64,000 nucleotides of DNA from Parelaphostrongylus tenuis (GCA_019055375.1 JAHQIW010004735.1:1-64000); one strand, 5' to 3'; counted from the stretch's first letter, positions 18,491 through 37,318 are shown. Numbers and translations: made by a program. Notes: generated by a model from the letters alone, not told the origin.

Positions 18491-19085
18491 ATGAAAAATA
18501 ATTTCGGAATTTTTTGAATGCAAAAATGGACTCAATATTTGATTCGGAAAGAAACTGCGCTAAATCTCATTGATGAGTATATAATCTTCGGACACTGAGC
18601 ATTTTTAAAGAAGTTTCCTCGATGACTTTTCATCCTATAAAGACAAAATGTCAACTTTAAGTGTATAAATCCAGCAGTCAAGTGAAGTATTTTTTGCTCT
18701 TCTTGATCTTCTCATTCTCCATGCTGTGTAAACCATTCAACAGCAAAAGCCTCAGGCCGCAAAATGGACTAGCGCAACAAAAGAACTTTTTCTGAAAATA
18801 TCCCGAGAGAGCAAATTTTAATGGGCGACACCTGACGTTGCAGCCGTGTTTGACATACCATTTTGAATACAAAAAGGCAGTAAAGAAGCGTTGGGAGCGA
18901 TATACGTCGCTAGAGGGAGGTATAACATACACTTAGTCGTAAATGCTTCGATACGTGTAGCACTGCGCAGAAATCTTCATTTTTAGAAAGAAAAAAGCGG
19001 AAGCTTACTTGCTGGTGAAGTGCAAACGCGCGTTGGCCCTGATAGGTTAGTTGTGGGTACGAGACCATTAGGTATACATCAGCTT

Positions 19086-19260
19086 TCAAGTTCTGTTCGC
19101 AAGTCAACGTCTGTAGTGCAAAGGTTCAGCACGCGCCCCTGGATAGAAAGAGATGTGGGTTCGAATCCTAAAAGACGTAGAAGCTTTTGCACACCACTCT
19201 ACATCATTGAGTATATTGTCACATCATGCCACCGCAAGAGGCGGCAAAATGTAAAGTAAG
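19086..19260. repeat. tRNA-like fold-back repeat, right arm only
   Basis: Plus strand TGCAAAGGTTCAGCACGCGC and GTGGGTTCGAATCCTAA form the tRNA-like part. The family edge follows: TTTTGCACACCACTCTACAT and ATGCCACCGCAAGAGGCGGC. The left arm is missing. Confidence 0.55.
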
Positions 19261-19382
19261 ATGAATTCTGATTGACTCAGCATCCCATTGGTTGTAATTC
19301 ACATTGTATCTGCCATCAAGAAGGAAAGGCTGTAGATAAACGTTAAAGATTGCATTCGACTATACTTTTTATTATTTAATTA

Positions 19383-19755
19383 CCCGGACCGTCATCCTGT
19401 CTATTGTGCGGCACCCAGCAATTCTTGCAGTCGATTGGTTTGGTTTCTTCGTATTCCTTCTCCACAAAGATCTTCAGTGCTTCACAACTGCTTTCGGCCG
19501 CTGCTTCAGAAAATCGCTTACCTAATGGTGCCGCAAAATGGTGGTTGAGACCAATCCTTTTTGAACTTTGGAATTAGCCAGGTAGGGAGTTTCTAGACTT
19601 TTAAGTTGATTATCGCAAGGGGTGTTGGAGAGGTGATCGAACCGGTTCCTTGCTTAGCAAAATACACTACACCGATAACCTTTCTGCCGTTCCATTCCTT
19701 TTCGTTTATAGTTACAGCTTTGCTGGACTTAATGTCGATTTGTCTGGGCCAGATC
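19383..19755 (-). pseudogene. orphan coding-like fragment
   Basis: Minus strand, two adjoining open stretches. The lower one ends with a stop at about 19390 and includes GLNHHFAAPLGKRFSEAAAE, EALKIFVEKEYEE and CKNCWVPHN. The upper one (about 19590-19750) includes EWNGRKVIGVVYFAKQG and then a stop. The composition looks like protein, but the two frames are not joined by convincing splice sites and I do not recognise the family. It could be the 3' end of a gene, a pseudogene, or chance. Confidence 0.35.
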
Positions 19756-20327
19756 TTTTACGTTGTTAGATGATTACCGATAACATACAATGCAATTGAA
19801 ACATAAGTGGAAGAAAAGCATAGCGAGGGTCACATGGTATAGCGCGAAAACCCGTCGTTCCGGAAAGATTAGTCATAGTTCGAGTCCATTACGCTCAATT
19901 CTTCTAAGTTTTGCTCTAATCTCAGCATTCTAGTAGTTATATTTCGTCATGTTTTGTTGGAAGTCGATTAGTGCCCATGCTTAACCTGTAAGACAACGGC
20001 AATGAGAAGGTCCTAAGATCATTGGACGACCTGTTAATGACAGTGTCACATCGTTTCTTATCACTCAATTATAGACACAAATTGTACCAAGAAATTCTTC
20101 GGAATAATTGACTACTAATTAGGGTTGATCCACAATCCAGTTATAGCACTGCTCCATCTCGCGAAAAGTAAAAAGTTCTTTCGTTGTTTAAACGCAGATG
20201 TAATTCTATGATCATACGAGTTATTATTGCACTTTCCTCGACTAGTTTCAGAAAAATTATCGAGAATGAAGAAAATGTGTGACCATAACATGTTTCCTTC
20301 ACTTTCAGTTACTGCAGAAACAATTGG

Positions 20328-21100
20328 TTGAGGAAAAAGTTCCTTAGCACCCGCGAAAAATTCAAAATGCTGTGTGTTACACACAGTAACGGTATTGTAA
20401 ATTCATGGGAATACCGCAGGAACATTTCTTTAAAAAACTCTCACAGTAAACGCTATTTGTAGTGCATCAAATTTTAGTTCACCTTTAGGATATCAGATGA
20501 TAACGATGGACAAAATTGAGCTACGAGTATTTATACGCTACTGTTGGGAGCGACAGCTTTCCACAAGAGATGCTGCGAAGGAGATCTGTGGCACCGAAAG
20601 TGAAGGAACTTTGAGCCACGTGACTGTTGCAAGGTGGCACATACGACTTGGAGGTGGTGAGTCTATGTTGCGTTAAAGGAAAAATACCCGACATTGATTC
20701 GTCAAAAGCGCGCGCTGTTTCAGCAACACAATGCCAAACCTCCCACCGCAAAGAAGGCTAAGGAAAAGTTCGATGTTTTTGAGGGAGTTGAAGTCTTGCC
20801 GCACTCAGCGTACAGTCCAGATGTTGCGCAATCCGATTATGGTTTGGTTCCGCTCAATGGAACATTTCCTGAGCGGACGCCGATTCGAGACATGTGTACA
20901 AGTTGAAGAGGCATGTCAGGAGTTTTTTGATAAAAAGCCCAAGGAATGGTTCGATTTGAGCAGAGTCGGAAGCTTGCAGATTGTTGGAAGAAGATCGTGG
21001 ATATTAATGGTTTTTATTCTTAAGATTGATTATCGTTGTTTTTAACTGGTGATGTATGAATTATGAATTTCAGCGGGTGTTGAGGAACTATTTTCCTCAA
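20328..21100 (+). mobile_element. mariner element, internally deleted, with terminal repeats
   Basis: Ends are inverted repeats: TTGAGGAAAAAGTTCCTTAG (20328) against GGAACTATTTTCCTCAA ending at 21100. An N-terminal transposase piece starts at ATG 20506 (LRVFIRYCWERQLSTRDAAK, helix-turn-helix region) and stops at about 20676. The C-terminal catalytic part follows from 20694: LFQQHNAKP, EVLPHSAYSPDVAQSDYGL (DD34D block), EEACQEFFDKKPKEW. The middle of the transposase is missing and the frame shifts, so it is inactive. No clear TA target duplication. Confidence 0.75.
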
Positions 21101-22029
21101 CTCAATGGAAGAATCAAGTACTGCAAAAAGCCCCAATAGGAAGTATCAACAATGGCTAGTTCGATTTCGTCGCAATGATTCTAGAACAACGTGGGCTTCC
21201 AGTCATCTACTTAAATGTGTATTGGTATTATTAGTGAAGACCATTAGTTAGAGAAAAGTCGACAATTAGCCATTTGAACATATTATAACTCTTCAGATGA
21301 TTAACAACGTTAGTTTAGACAAAAAAAATAAAAGATTTAGAAACGTGTTATCTAGTATTTCCCTGATTCGACGCTCAAATTCCACTACTAGTTTTGTGTC
21401 TTCATCCGCCGTGAGCTTACCAGCCTCCAATAGAATAGTCCCAGCTAGGATAAACGAGCTAAATTCCAGCTAGTCTACTTACAACGTCGCTTAAACAAGC
21501 TAAATTAAACGCTGAGGTATGAACTCATGCAGTTTACTCCTGAGAAATGTTGTCATTTGTTAAATGCGACAGCTAGACCTCAACGGACCTAATATCCCTA
21601 GTGAAGGTTTTCTGTATGCACTCCGTCTAATCTCTATCTCAATGACTACGTCAAGTAGTTTTCTCTTCCGCTGACAATTGACTGAATATTCCAAGTGATA
21701 CTGAGTTATGAAACACATTGTTCTGTTTGTTCTTTGTCTTTCGTCTTTTTAATGTTCTTATTGAGGCAATCAAAGTTAACAACCAGCTATATTCCATGCA
21801 AACTAACCCTGGGCAAGATAAATCAATTGGGTGGGTAGCCATGAACTAAAATGATGATTCTCATTTTGTGAAGGATATCTTCAATTTCCTCACAGATCGT
21901 AAGCAGTATCAACAACTTCCCAATAATATGCTACTGTCATCCTTTTTTCGAATATTCAAGCTATGTGTGTCTGGAACTCAAAGTTAATATGAGGAACAAC
22001 TCAGTTGCGGAGGAAGCGAACGACTTCAG
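21101..22029. other. intergenic, nothing recognised
   Basis: No supported exon or repeat match. Short open frames only. Confidence 0.3.
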
Positions 22030-22290
22030 TAGCTGTATCGGGGATGCAATGGAAAGGACTAAGAATGACGCGCAATTTTGTGTCCACATTTTCGACTCCA
22101 AGATTCTCCTTGTTTTTGCGAACGAACCGGAAACCCGGTATGGACGAGAAAAAATAATCCTGAGAGAAAATGATGGTGAAAGATTACTAGTGTTATCGAA
22201 CGCGCAATCAGGAAGACATTGTTGGGAGTACTCCGTATCACACTAGTGCGAAAGGGAACACGGAGTTCCGAGCTACCTCATCGTTATCAG
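22030..22290 (+). mobile_element. RTE retrotransposon fragment
   Basis: The plus-strand reading CVHIFDSKILLVFANEPETR is a worn copy of the RTE C-terminal motif seen at 62.2 kb as RLRAHLFDSTIIPALTYAAE. The DNA keeps CACATTTTCGACTCCAAGAT, GTTATCGAACGCGCAATCAG and GGAGTTCCGAGCT. A decayed piece about 260 bp long. Confidence 0.55.
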
Positions 22291-22869
22291 TATTACCTAA
22301 TCTTGCGCCTCCCTCTTTTGCTCCATCCAGAAAAATGAAAAAATAGTGTTTTGCGTGGTAGACGACAAGAAGATAACAAACTTTCTAGATATTCTTCCGA
22401 TAAAGCAGCCGATTCAACCAAATTCGGAGATGAAAATAATAATCTTTTTTCATGTGAATATAATGTGATATGCGCTAAACTCCTGTGCTACTTAATCTTC
22501 ATAGCGCAAAGAAAACGACTAGCATATGTTTGTTTTACGTAAGAATCTATTGATTCACCTGAGTAAAGCAATGAGGTTGCAGATGCCGACAATCAATCTC
22601 AAATACTTGGTTGGTACTTCAGTTCACTAAGTTTGATCTCAAGAGTGCAGCTAGATGTTTCCAACGAGATAGCGTCGCCTTTTCGGATATTCCCTTTACA
22701 TTGATAGTGGACAGGTCGCAAACTAGTAAAATTCTAGTTGTGAGCTTAATCATGACAGTTATTACGTACATAGAAGGAAAGCCCTGCTCAACGAGCTTTC
22801 GTGACTACATTCACCACATCATGTTCAAAGGATACATTCGTTCAGTTGATTACTAACCGCTCTACACCT

Positions 22870-23400
22870 TCAATACACGCCTTACCCATATTTCCACACC
22901 GTTTCGGATTTCGGCTTGCTTCGTGTTGCTAACACCACCTTGAAGGACCAGCTGCACTGCGCACGTCCATGCAAAGTTAATGGAGAGGACGTCACCGAAA
23001 CGACTGAAGAGGGATTGAATTTGACTATCGCGGAGTTGGCAGACGATTTTGACAATGGTCATGCGACAATCACCGGAATATTGATGGCAATCGGGCTCTC
23101 ACGTCGACGTCTCCGCATACTCACCCTGCTTCAAGACAATGCAGGGCTACAAAATGACAGAGAGGAACTTGATAGAACTGGACTGTACGTTGCTGGAACA
23201 TCCACCGTACAGTCTTGACTTGTCGCCGCTTAACTATCACCTCTTACGGTCGCTGGAGCACTTTCTGAGCGAGAAGTACCGAGACATCAATCATTTGCGT
23301 CGGGAATCGACAACTTTCTTTGACTCCAAAGAGTTCCATGGGCGCGATATTCTGTTGCCTGAGAGATGGCAGAAATGTGTCTAGGCCAATGGTGCATACT
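22870..23400 (+). mobile_element. mariner transposase remnant
   Basis: Frame 22916-23218 gives VNGEDVTETTEEGLNLTIAE and LADDFDNGHATITGILMAIG, the second helix-turn-helix of mariner transposases. The next frame, 23139-23384, gives LLEHPPYSLDLSPLNYHLLR and SLEHFLSEKYRDINHLRR, the DD34D end. The segment between is deleted. Dead copy, no terminal repeats seen. Confidence 0.75.
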
Positions 23401-23877
23401 TTACTGTTGTTAAGCAATTTCAATTACTCTTGGCTGATAAACTTGGCGCTTATTGCTCTAATGCCAAAACTTGTGTGAAGGCCTAATTCCACTGAAATGG
23501 CTTTTATGGCTAAGTTTAGCATAAACAACAATTTGTTGGAAAATCTCCTGTGTTACAACCAGAAAGCCACATCCTTCCAAACGAACAAATGTCCAACTGT
23601 TGTACAATACCTGTTTTTGTTGGTCTACTTTGTAGTCAATCGACAGCTTGAAAAACGCCGCTTTAGACACTAACCTGTCTGTGAAACAACCATACTACGT
23701 TTTACTAACGGAAAAAAATGATGTTTCGCATTCACACTTTCTTTTTCGATTTCCCAACGGACTTTTTGGTATTATATAACAAACTTTTGATAGTGAGCAA
23801 ATTTTTCTGCTATGTAAAATGGATTGTTATTGAAGAGACTTAAATAAGGGTATTTTCTTACTTTTTCGTCGAGTGTT

Positions 23878-24120
23878 TCTGACACGTCGCTCAAAACAAT
23901 ATAATTTGAAAACATATTTTGAGCATTTTATGAAGCCTGTTTTAAGTGCAGTGGATATCTCTCCATCTCCCTAAGGAACTGAGTGAACCCAAAGGTACCG
24001 TGCAACTGACGAGGCTGTAATGCCGAAACACGTGTCATGCACTGTATATGTGCTATAAAAGAACCCATGAAAGGCTCATAATATGTTACCAGATTATAGT
24101 GTTTTGAGCGAGGCCTCAAA
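23878..24120. repeat. fold-back element with intact hammerhead (type B)
   Basis: The left arm CGCTCAAAACAATATAATTT and TTGAGCATTTTATGAAGCCT (23888-23940) returns inverted as CATGAAAGGCTCATAATATG and GATTATAGTGTTTTGAGCGA (24066-24113). The hammerhead 24000-24042 lies in the right half. Confidence 0.7.
24000..24042 (+). ncRNA. hammerhead ribozyme with GUC cleavage site
   Basis: Stem I GUGCA (24000-24004) pairs with UGCAC (24038-24042). Core CUGACGA is 24006-24012. Stem II is GGC-UGUAAU-GCC (24013-24024). GAAA is 24025-24028. Stem III is CAC/GUG closed by A-U (24028-24035), and H17 = C (24036), giving the classical GUC triplet. One A-A mismatch sits between stem I and the core. Stem III has no loop, as in the other copies here. 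Confidence 0.75.
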
Positions 24121-24494
24121 AAAGAACGAAAAGAAAGGAGCTACAAAACTGAAATCAACGTGTACCATCTGCAAGGTGGATCCCGCCGACTAAAGCATGA
24201 GCGACCAGTGAGAGCCGCTTCCCACCAACGGTAGGCGTAAAGGGGTTAATTTTTAAAACACCATATTCTATGAGTTAAGAGTGGGTCTCTTGAACGGTTT
24301 GCACGCTGACGCTGTCACGCTATATACACTACATTTATGGAGAAATCTAAAAACAGATCGAGACCACTACACAAGATGACTATCTACAGTAAATGCTACT
24401 GTAGTAAAACTGACATAATTAACATTTTAAATAATTTATAACATCGCCATTAACATAGATAGCTGGCGATACAGAAACTCGTACAATCCTCCAT
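24121..24494. other. downstream of fumarase; no feature seen
   Basis: Includes the fumarase 3' untranslated region on the minus strand, whose end I cannot place. Confidence 0.35.
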
Positions 24495-32079
<7,585 letters not shown>

Positions 32080-32330
32080 GGACACTCAGAGACGCAAACA
32101 GGCAGAGATGCACGGAGAGCACGACGACACGAGAGGGCGCAGGGACGCAGAGTGACAGCGGACAATCAATCCGACTGGTTTTTCGTGAGTGAACGGGTAA
32201 AAACAAGAAAAGGAAGAGATAAACAACGTGAAGGAAAAGAAGAAACTGAGGAGATGAGGAGAGACAGAGAAAGAGAGGAGGAGAGGGGGGAGGGGTATGG
32301 CCGGTAGAAGCGCCATTGCATAATCCATGA
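32080..32330 (-). promoter_or_regulatory. fumarase 5' leader/upstream region, pyrimidine-rich
   Basis: On the coding (minus) strand about 150 bases just upstream of the ATG are almost all C and T (CCCTCTCCTCCTCTCTTTCT and on). This is a common feature of 5' leaders, but no TATA box or splice acceptor can be pointed to. Confidence 0.35.
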
Positions 32331-32408
32331 GAGTTCTCCCCTTAACTACTTTTATAGCAGTGATATGATGATATGAACTAAATATCCAACAATATCGAGT
32401 GATATGTA

Positions 32409-32697
32409 GAGCGCTGTGGCTCAGTGGTTAGAGGTGCTCTGCTTGGCTCACAAGGTTGATGGTTCGACATCGCCGCTCGTGGCTGGCTCATCAAACCATC
32501 CATTCCTCCGGGGCCGATAAACTGCTCCCAGATTTGTTCGGATGGGCAAGCAGCACTGACTCGGCTCAGCGGTAGGCCACCAAGGGTCATTGTAAAGGGC
32601 CACATATGCAATGAATCACCTCAAGCGAAACTAAAAATTGAAGATAAATACATGACGCATCCCTCAGCGATTGATCAACGCCGAGAGGTTTGTACTT
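32409..32697 (+). mobile_element. SINE family 1 copy
   Basis: The head GAGCGCTGTGGCTCAGTGGT holds the A box and GATGGTTCGACATCGCCGCT the B box. The conserved body follows (GGGGCCGATAAACTGCTCCC, AAGCAGCACTGACTCGGCTC, GTCATTGTAAAGGGCCACAT) and ends at GATTGATCAACGCCGAGAGG. Confidence 0.7.
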
Positions 32698-33737
32698 TTG
32701 AAGCAAAGCGCTGAAGCTAGGGCGAGAAACGAACGGGCGACCCACACTTTCCAGGGCGCGTATAATCCACTGCACTATCGAGGCTCCTCACCTACTGCTA
32801 CTGCTACTCGCGCCGGAAAGGGTGAAGCCGGGTTAAGATATCGCCCGAGTTTCAGGAGGCGATACCATCAAATTCATTATTTAATTGGCAAGAAATTTTT
32901 CAAAGTTTTTTATTTTTCTTGCTTATTTTTCATTCATTCAAGTTTTCACTGTTACTATCGTTTACAGCAGCTTCTTGCGGTTGTTTTGATTTATAACTCC
33001 TATACATTTGTTCCAAAATGGAACTGTCCCAAGAGCAAAAACGATTGTCGATGCTACACGAGTGTCTTTGGGTTCAAGTATTGCTGAGGCTTCCGCTGGA
33101 AAAACCTCCAATAAATTCATGAAACTGCCGGAAAATCGGGAGGAGAAATGACTGATTGAAGCGGAATACTTGGATCAATCATTTTTTATTTTTTGTTGAA
33201 AAAACGGGATAAACTCGCAAAAAAAAAACCCGAAGAAATTCGGAAATTTTCTTCCCAACCTAATATTTCTTCTATGCGACCCACTATCTTCACATCACAT
33301 CTGAGCAGACGGATCCCAAACTTTCTGCACGACTCAGTTCAATCCCGTCGCATGCACGAACGTCTGTGAACTCTTTGCGCGAGGTTGGCTCAGCAGTTGC
33401 TCGAGGATTGTCATCTTGCTTAGTCAGATCTCCCAGGAGCCCTACGATAGGCGCCGGGCTGAAGCGAGGACTGCGAGAGCAATGGAGTTTTGAGAAAAAC
33501 TCTAGCTGGCAGCAATTTTTTCGACTGCGGAGGATGAAAGACTCAAGTGGTCCTTTTGCAATTTAGTTAGCAGCACGAAACTGATACGAAGATTTCCCAG
33601 AAACTTCTCGAAATTTGAAAAATTCCCCTCCAAAGACTCTTCTCGTCAACATCGTATTAGTCCGACTACAAAGAGAAAACTACTAGTGACTAAAAAAGTC
33701 CAGGTCAAAGGAAAGTCGGCTTTTATCGGATGGAAAG
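32698..33737. other. intergenic, nothing recognised
   Basis: One frame near 33018 reads MELSQEQKRLSMLHECLW and looks protein-like for about 30 codons. It has no splice support and no family I recognise. Confidence 0.3.
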
Positions 33738-34024
33738 GAGCGCATGTGGCGCAGTGGTTCCAGGTTTATTGTGCCCCGAAAAGGTCGATGGTTCGATATC
33801 GCGCTCATAATTCACCAAGGCCTCCATCCCTTCGGGATCGGTAAAATCGGTCTCAGACTTGTCTGGGAGGATAACCAGCACTGACTCGGGACAGCGGTAG
33901 GCCAGCGCGAGTCACCGTAAAGGCCAGATATGCATCTAGTCACCTCAACGAAGATAAAAATTCAAGACGAATGTTTGGCGTATCCCCTCATGGATTGATC
34001 GACGCCGAGAGCTCTATCCTTAAA
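33738..34024 (+). mobile_element. SINE family 1 copy
   Basis: Head GAGCGCATGTGGCGCAGTGG with B box GATGGTTCGATATCGCGCTC, closing an acceptor-like stem (GAGCGC against GCGCTC). Body words: GGGATCGGTAAAATCGGTCT, GGCCAGATATGCATCTAGTC, GATTGATCGACGCCGAGAGC. Confidence 0.75.
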
Positions 34025-34257
34025 CCGTTTTCGGATGAAAGGTTTGATGAGCCGGAAAGGGTCCGAATCAGCGCTACGTCCTTAGAGTACGTGCGTGAAC
34101 AGTGGCTTATCCGAAGTAAATCAGCAGTAGCTCTGATGAGTTCTTGCGAGCTCGTGTCCCAATCCAACGCTCCTCCATCAACGAACTTTGCGAAGAACAT
34201 AGATTTTGCTTAGCATGCAGTGCCCTGCACTTCACACAAAGGCAAAGATCCAAGTAA

Positions 34258-34535
34258 AGGATAAGTCTCTCGGCGTTGATCAATCCCTGAAGGATCTATG
34301 CATTCGTCTCCATTCGTAGCAGGGTTAGAGATGCTTATTGCATATCTGGCCCTAACAATGACTTGCGATGCGCCACCGATGCATCAAGACAGTGCTGCCT
34401 GTCCTCTCAAACAACTCTGGTACCAACTTAGTGATCCCAGATGAGTGGAAGGCATAGTTAGCCTTGAGCGCAGGATTGAACCATCAACCTTGAGTGCGAC
34501 GCAAAGTACTTTCAACCGCTGTATCACAAGCGCTC
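34258..34535 (-). mobile_element. SINE family 1 copy, reverse
   Basis: On the minus strand it runs from GAGCGCTTGTGATACAGCGG (head, 34535) through GATGGTTCAATCCTGCGCTC to GATTGATCAACGCCGAGAGA near 34260. Confidence 0.65.
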
Positions 34536-34597
34536 TTTCAAGATCCAAGTAGTTCGTACAAACCGTCAAAGTAGAACTTGACGTCGAGTCCTCTTTT

Positions 34598-34830
34598 TTC
34601 GAGTCCCTGAGGGACACGCTATGCATTCGACTCTACCAAGCACCACAGTTGTGGCATTCACTGCCTATGTGGGCTTCGTGGTGACTCTTACTGGCCCACC
34701 GATGTATCAAGAAACTGCTGCTTGTCCTTCCAGAGGATTTTGGTACCGAACCGCCGATCCCGGAGAGATAGGAGGCTTAGCGAGAGAGAGTCTGGGGTGC
34801 ACGATCGAACCAATCAACACATGTGTACTT
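34598..34830 (-). mobile_element. SINE family 1 copy, reverse, truncated
   Basis: The minus strand has TTGGTTCGATCGTGCACCCC (B box), GGGATCGGCGGTTCGGTACC and GGAAGGACAAGCAGCAGTTT, ending at ATGCATAGCGTGTCCCTCAG near 34602. Head partly lost. Confidence 0.6.
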
Positions 34831-35092
34831 CAGGGCAGTGCCCTAAGTACACCCCCCAACACCCCTCTCCCCAACTTTTTACGCAGACTCAGTCAATAGA
34901 TGACCTTTGGTGGCGTGGGCTTCCGTACACAAAGTGGCGAAGACAAACCACATTGATATCGACTGTGTTCGTGTCACTGTGTTCGTTCCACCGTCACTGT
35001 GTTCGTTCCTTTCCCTATACAAGCCATATAGTACACCGGAACGGGGGATGTATGAGCTCAGAATGGAAATACACACTGATAATTCGTTATTA

Positions 35093-35340
35093 GAGGGCGG
35101 ATTAGCGCAGTGGTCAGTGACGCAATGCATCGAGAAGCACGGCGATAGATGTCCTGGTTCGATCTCGTCCCTAGTGTTCTCTCACGACCAATCAACGAAT
35201 GCCTTACGGAACGCCTTAGCTCGGCTATCTCCAGGATTGCAAGGAGAATCGCTCAGCCCTTCGTGGAGGATAAATACGAGGAAACGAATCCAGTCCAATG
35301 CAAAAAGTGCCGAGACCCCCACAGTAAACTGTGATAAAGG
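35093..35340 (+). mobile_element. tRNA-headed SINE, family 2-like body
   Basis: Head GCGGATTAGCGCAGTGGTCA (A box) and TCCTGGTTCGATCTCGTCCC (B box), then AATGCCTTACGGAACGCCTT, TAGCTCGGCTATCTCCAGGA and TTGCAAGGAGAATCGCTCAG, which match the family 2 body. The head is nearer to family 1, so this may be a hybrid. Confidence 0.55.
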
Positions 35341-35385
35341 GTGGTACCAACTAACTAAGTAAAATTACTGCAAAACTACCGGAGA

Positions 35386-35790
35386 TCATTTTATTTGACC
35401 GCCTACTGCGGTGTTATGATATTACAATAGACCCAATGATGTGGAGTGGTGTGCAAAAACTTTGTGTCAGCCGGGATTCGAACCCAGATCTTACTCTTTC
35501 CGGAAGCATGTGCCAAACCGTTGCACTACCGACGCTCGTTTTGCACTCCACTCTTTCTACGTCACAACGCGTTATCTGTCAACAGCCAACCGTATACGGT
35601 GTGGCGGGGCGGTCATTATCTACATTGAATCCACTTATGTTGACAGATATTGGTGGTGCAACCGTTTGGTACATGCTCCCCAGAAAAAGTAAGATGTGGG
35701 TTCGAATCCCGGCTAATGCAAACATTTTTGCACATCACTCCACATCATTGGGTTCACTACGAAACACTTTTGGTAATTTACTCGGTTATA
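35386..35790. repeat. fold-back element with a tRNA-like unit in each arm
   Basis: ACCCAATGATGTGGAGTGGT (35431) and CACTCCACATCATTGGGT (ending at 35753) are near-perfect inverted ends. The left tRNA-like unit on the minus strand has GGTAGTGCAACGGTTTGGCA and GGGTTCGAATCCCGGC. The right unit on the plus strand has GGTGGTGCAACCGTTTGGTA and GGGTTCGAATCCCGGCTAA. The two T-arm-like blocks are identical over GGGTTCGAATCCCGGC. About 120 bp of unique DNA separates the arms. Confidence 0.75.
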
Positions 35791-36854
35791 TGGGGACAAA
35801 TAAAAACCAACCTTATTCGCTGGACAGGAACTTTTCATATGAGTATTAGTAATCATTCGGAAGCTTAGATTTCTAGCTACAACTCCACGTGGCCGGCTCT
35901 TTCGAAAGAGCCTCTTTTCAAGTTGTTACAGAAGGAATTTCTTAAGTTTAAGAAGCGCATATTTATCGCCGGACAGAGTTCTTACTTTAAACTTTTGGTA
36001 ATCATTCGACTGCGTAATGTTTGCTGATTCCAACGTTGTGCTTAAATTCTGAAAAGACCATTTCTCTGCAACGCAGCAGGAAAAAAGTAAGAATGAATTC
36101 GCATGCGCGAGCAAACTGGTCTTTGGCAAATTCAGTGGTCGCTGGGCGCGGCCAGCAAAGCGGAGGGTCGATTCGACGATCGATCGACTTTTGAACATGT
36201 GAACGTGCCAAGAAAATCTCGTAGTATTGAATGTCTTCGAGTCACTGTGGAAGCAATTTGGACGTTCTGATCTCCTGAATTCTGTTAAAGTGGTAGTAAT
36301 GATGATTGATTTATCCGTATTCATGGCAAATGGAAACTATTCGAATTTTTTATTGTAGCATAGTCATACGTTTGATCTGAGATTTTTCTTTCAAAGCCGA
36401 GAAACCATTCCTAATTTAATAACAAATATTAGCACTATCATTAGGCCGCTTGAAAATCGATCGATAAACGCGCAACCCCTATTGCTGCCGCGCCCAGCGA
36501 CCCGTGAATTGGCCAAAGAGCACTTGCTCGCGCATGCAAATTCAATCTTATTTTCCCTGCTGGCGCTGCAGAGAATCGGTCTTCTCAGAATATAAGCACA
36601 GCGTTGGAAAGAGCAAACATTACGCTATCGAATGATTATCATTAGTTCAGAAAAAAGCTCGGTCCGGCGAGAAATATGGGCGTCTGAGACACAATTTTAT
36701 TTTGGACTTTACAGCGTTATAAAAGGGTCTTTTCGAAAAGTGGCAACTGTGAGCTGTACACAAAAATCTCAGCTTTCGAACAGGTGCTAAGACTCACATG
36801 AAAAGTTTCTCTCCAGCGAACAAGATCTATTTTTCATTTGTCCCCTTATAACCG
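35783..36854. repeat. 1.07 kb fold-back element (type D)
   Basis: The left end CGGTTATATGGGGACAAATA returns as ATTTGTCCCCTTATAACCG at 36854, and CGCTGGACAGGAACTTTTCA (35819) as CATGAAAAGTTTCTCTCCAG. Blocks with CGCTGTAA or CGTTATAAAAGGG-like words fill the arms. Other copies: 48849-49730 and 60034-60911. Confidence 0.75.
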
Positions 36855-37192
36855 AAAAGACCATTTTTTCTAATGAATTCACGGAAGTGCTTGGCTAACT
36901 AGCTTGAATTCAATCTGATATTTTCAGGCCCTGAAGAAGGCGAAACCACCAAAACGTCAACTGCTGAATAGAGGATAGTGTAGAAACCTCGTGATAAGCG
37001 CAGTTGAAAATAACAAGGAATTACTAGACACTGCTCAAAACTTGCCGTCAATAAAAGACACCAATACTTGAAAACGAGAGTAGATCACTTCACTGACATC
37101 GACGTAAGCACCAGCCAGCAAAACTGACAAAATCACACGTTAACATTGAGACAAACTTCCGCGTACGCCAAGATTAACATCACATTACGATA
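36855..37192. other. intergenic, nothing firm
   Basis: Contains CTGAAGAAGGCGAAACCACC (36941), a repeat word shared with 14.6 and 52.2 kb. No gene seen. Confidence 0.3.
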
Positions 37193-37318
37193 GTGGAGAG
37201 TTGTGATCTCACAAACTTTTCAAGCCTAAGCAAGCCTAAGCGTGGCTCTCGTAAATTCCTAATTAAAGAAATCATCTAAAAACTTACTTCAAAAATCGAT
37301 GAGACCACAACTCTCCAC
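37193..37318. repeat. short inverted-repeat element (MITE-like)
   Basis: GTGGAGAGTTGTGATCTCAC at 37193 and GATGAGACCACAACTCTCCA near the end are inverted copies, with CAAGCCTAAGCGTGGCTCTC between. A relative with the word AAGCCTAAGCGTGCTCTCAT is at 52849-52975. Confidence 0.6.

Noticed and set aside
32671..33087. 138-codon plus-strand open frame
   Set aside because: It starts inside a SINE body and runs into T-rich DNA; no domain, no start context, no family.
33720..35340. Cluster of real tRNA genes
   Set aside because: The A and B boxes belong to SINE heads followed by a conserved non-tRNA body, and most do not close a full cloverleaf.
34907..35362. 151-codon plus-strand open frame
   Set aside because: It is read through SINE sequences with tRNA-like heads; composition is not protein-like.
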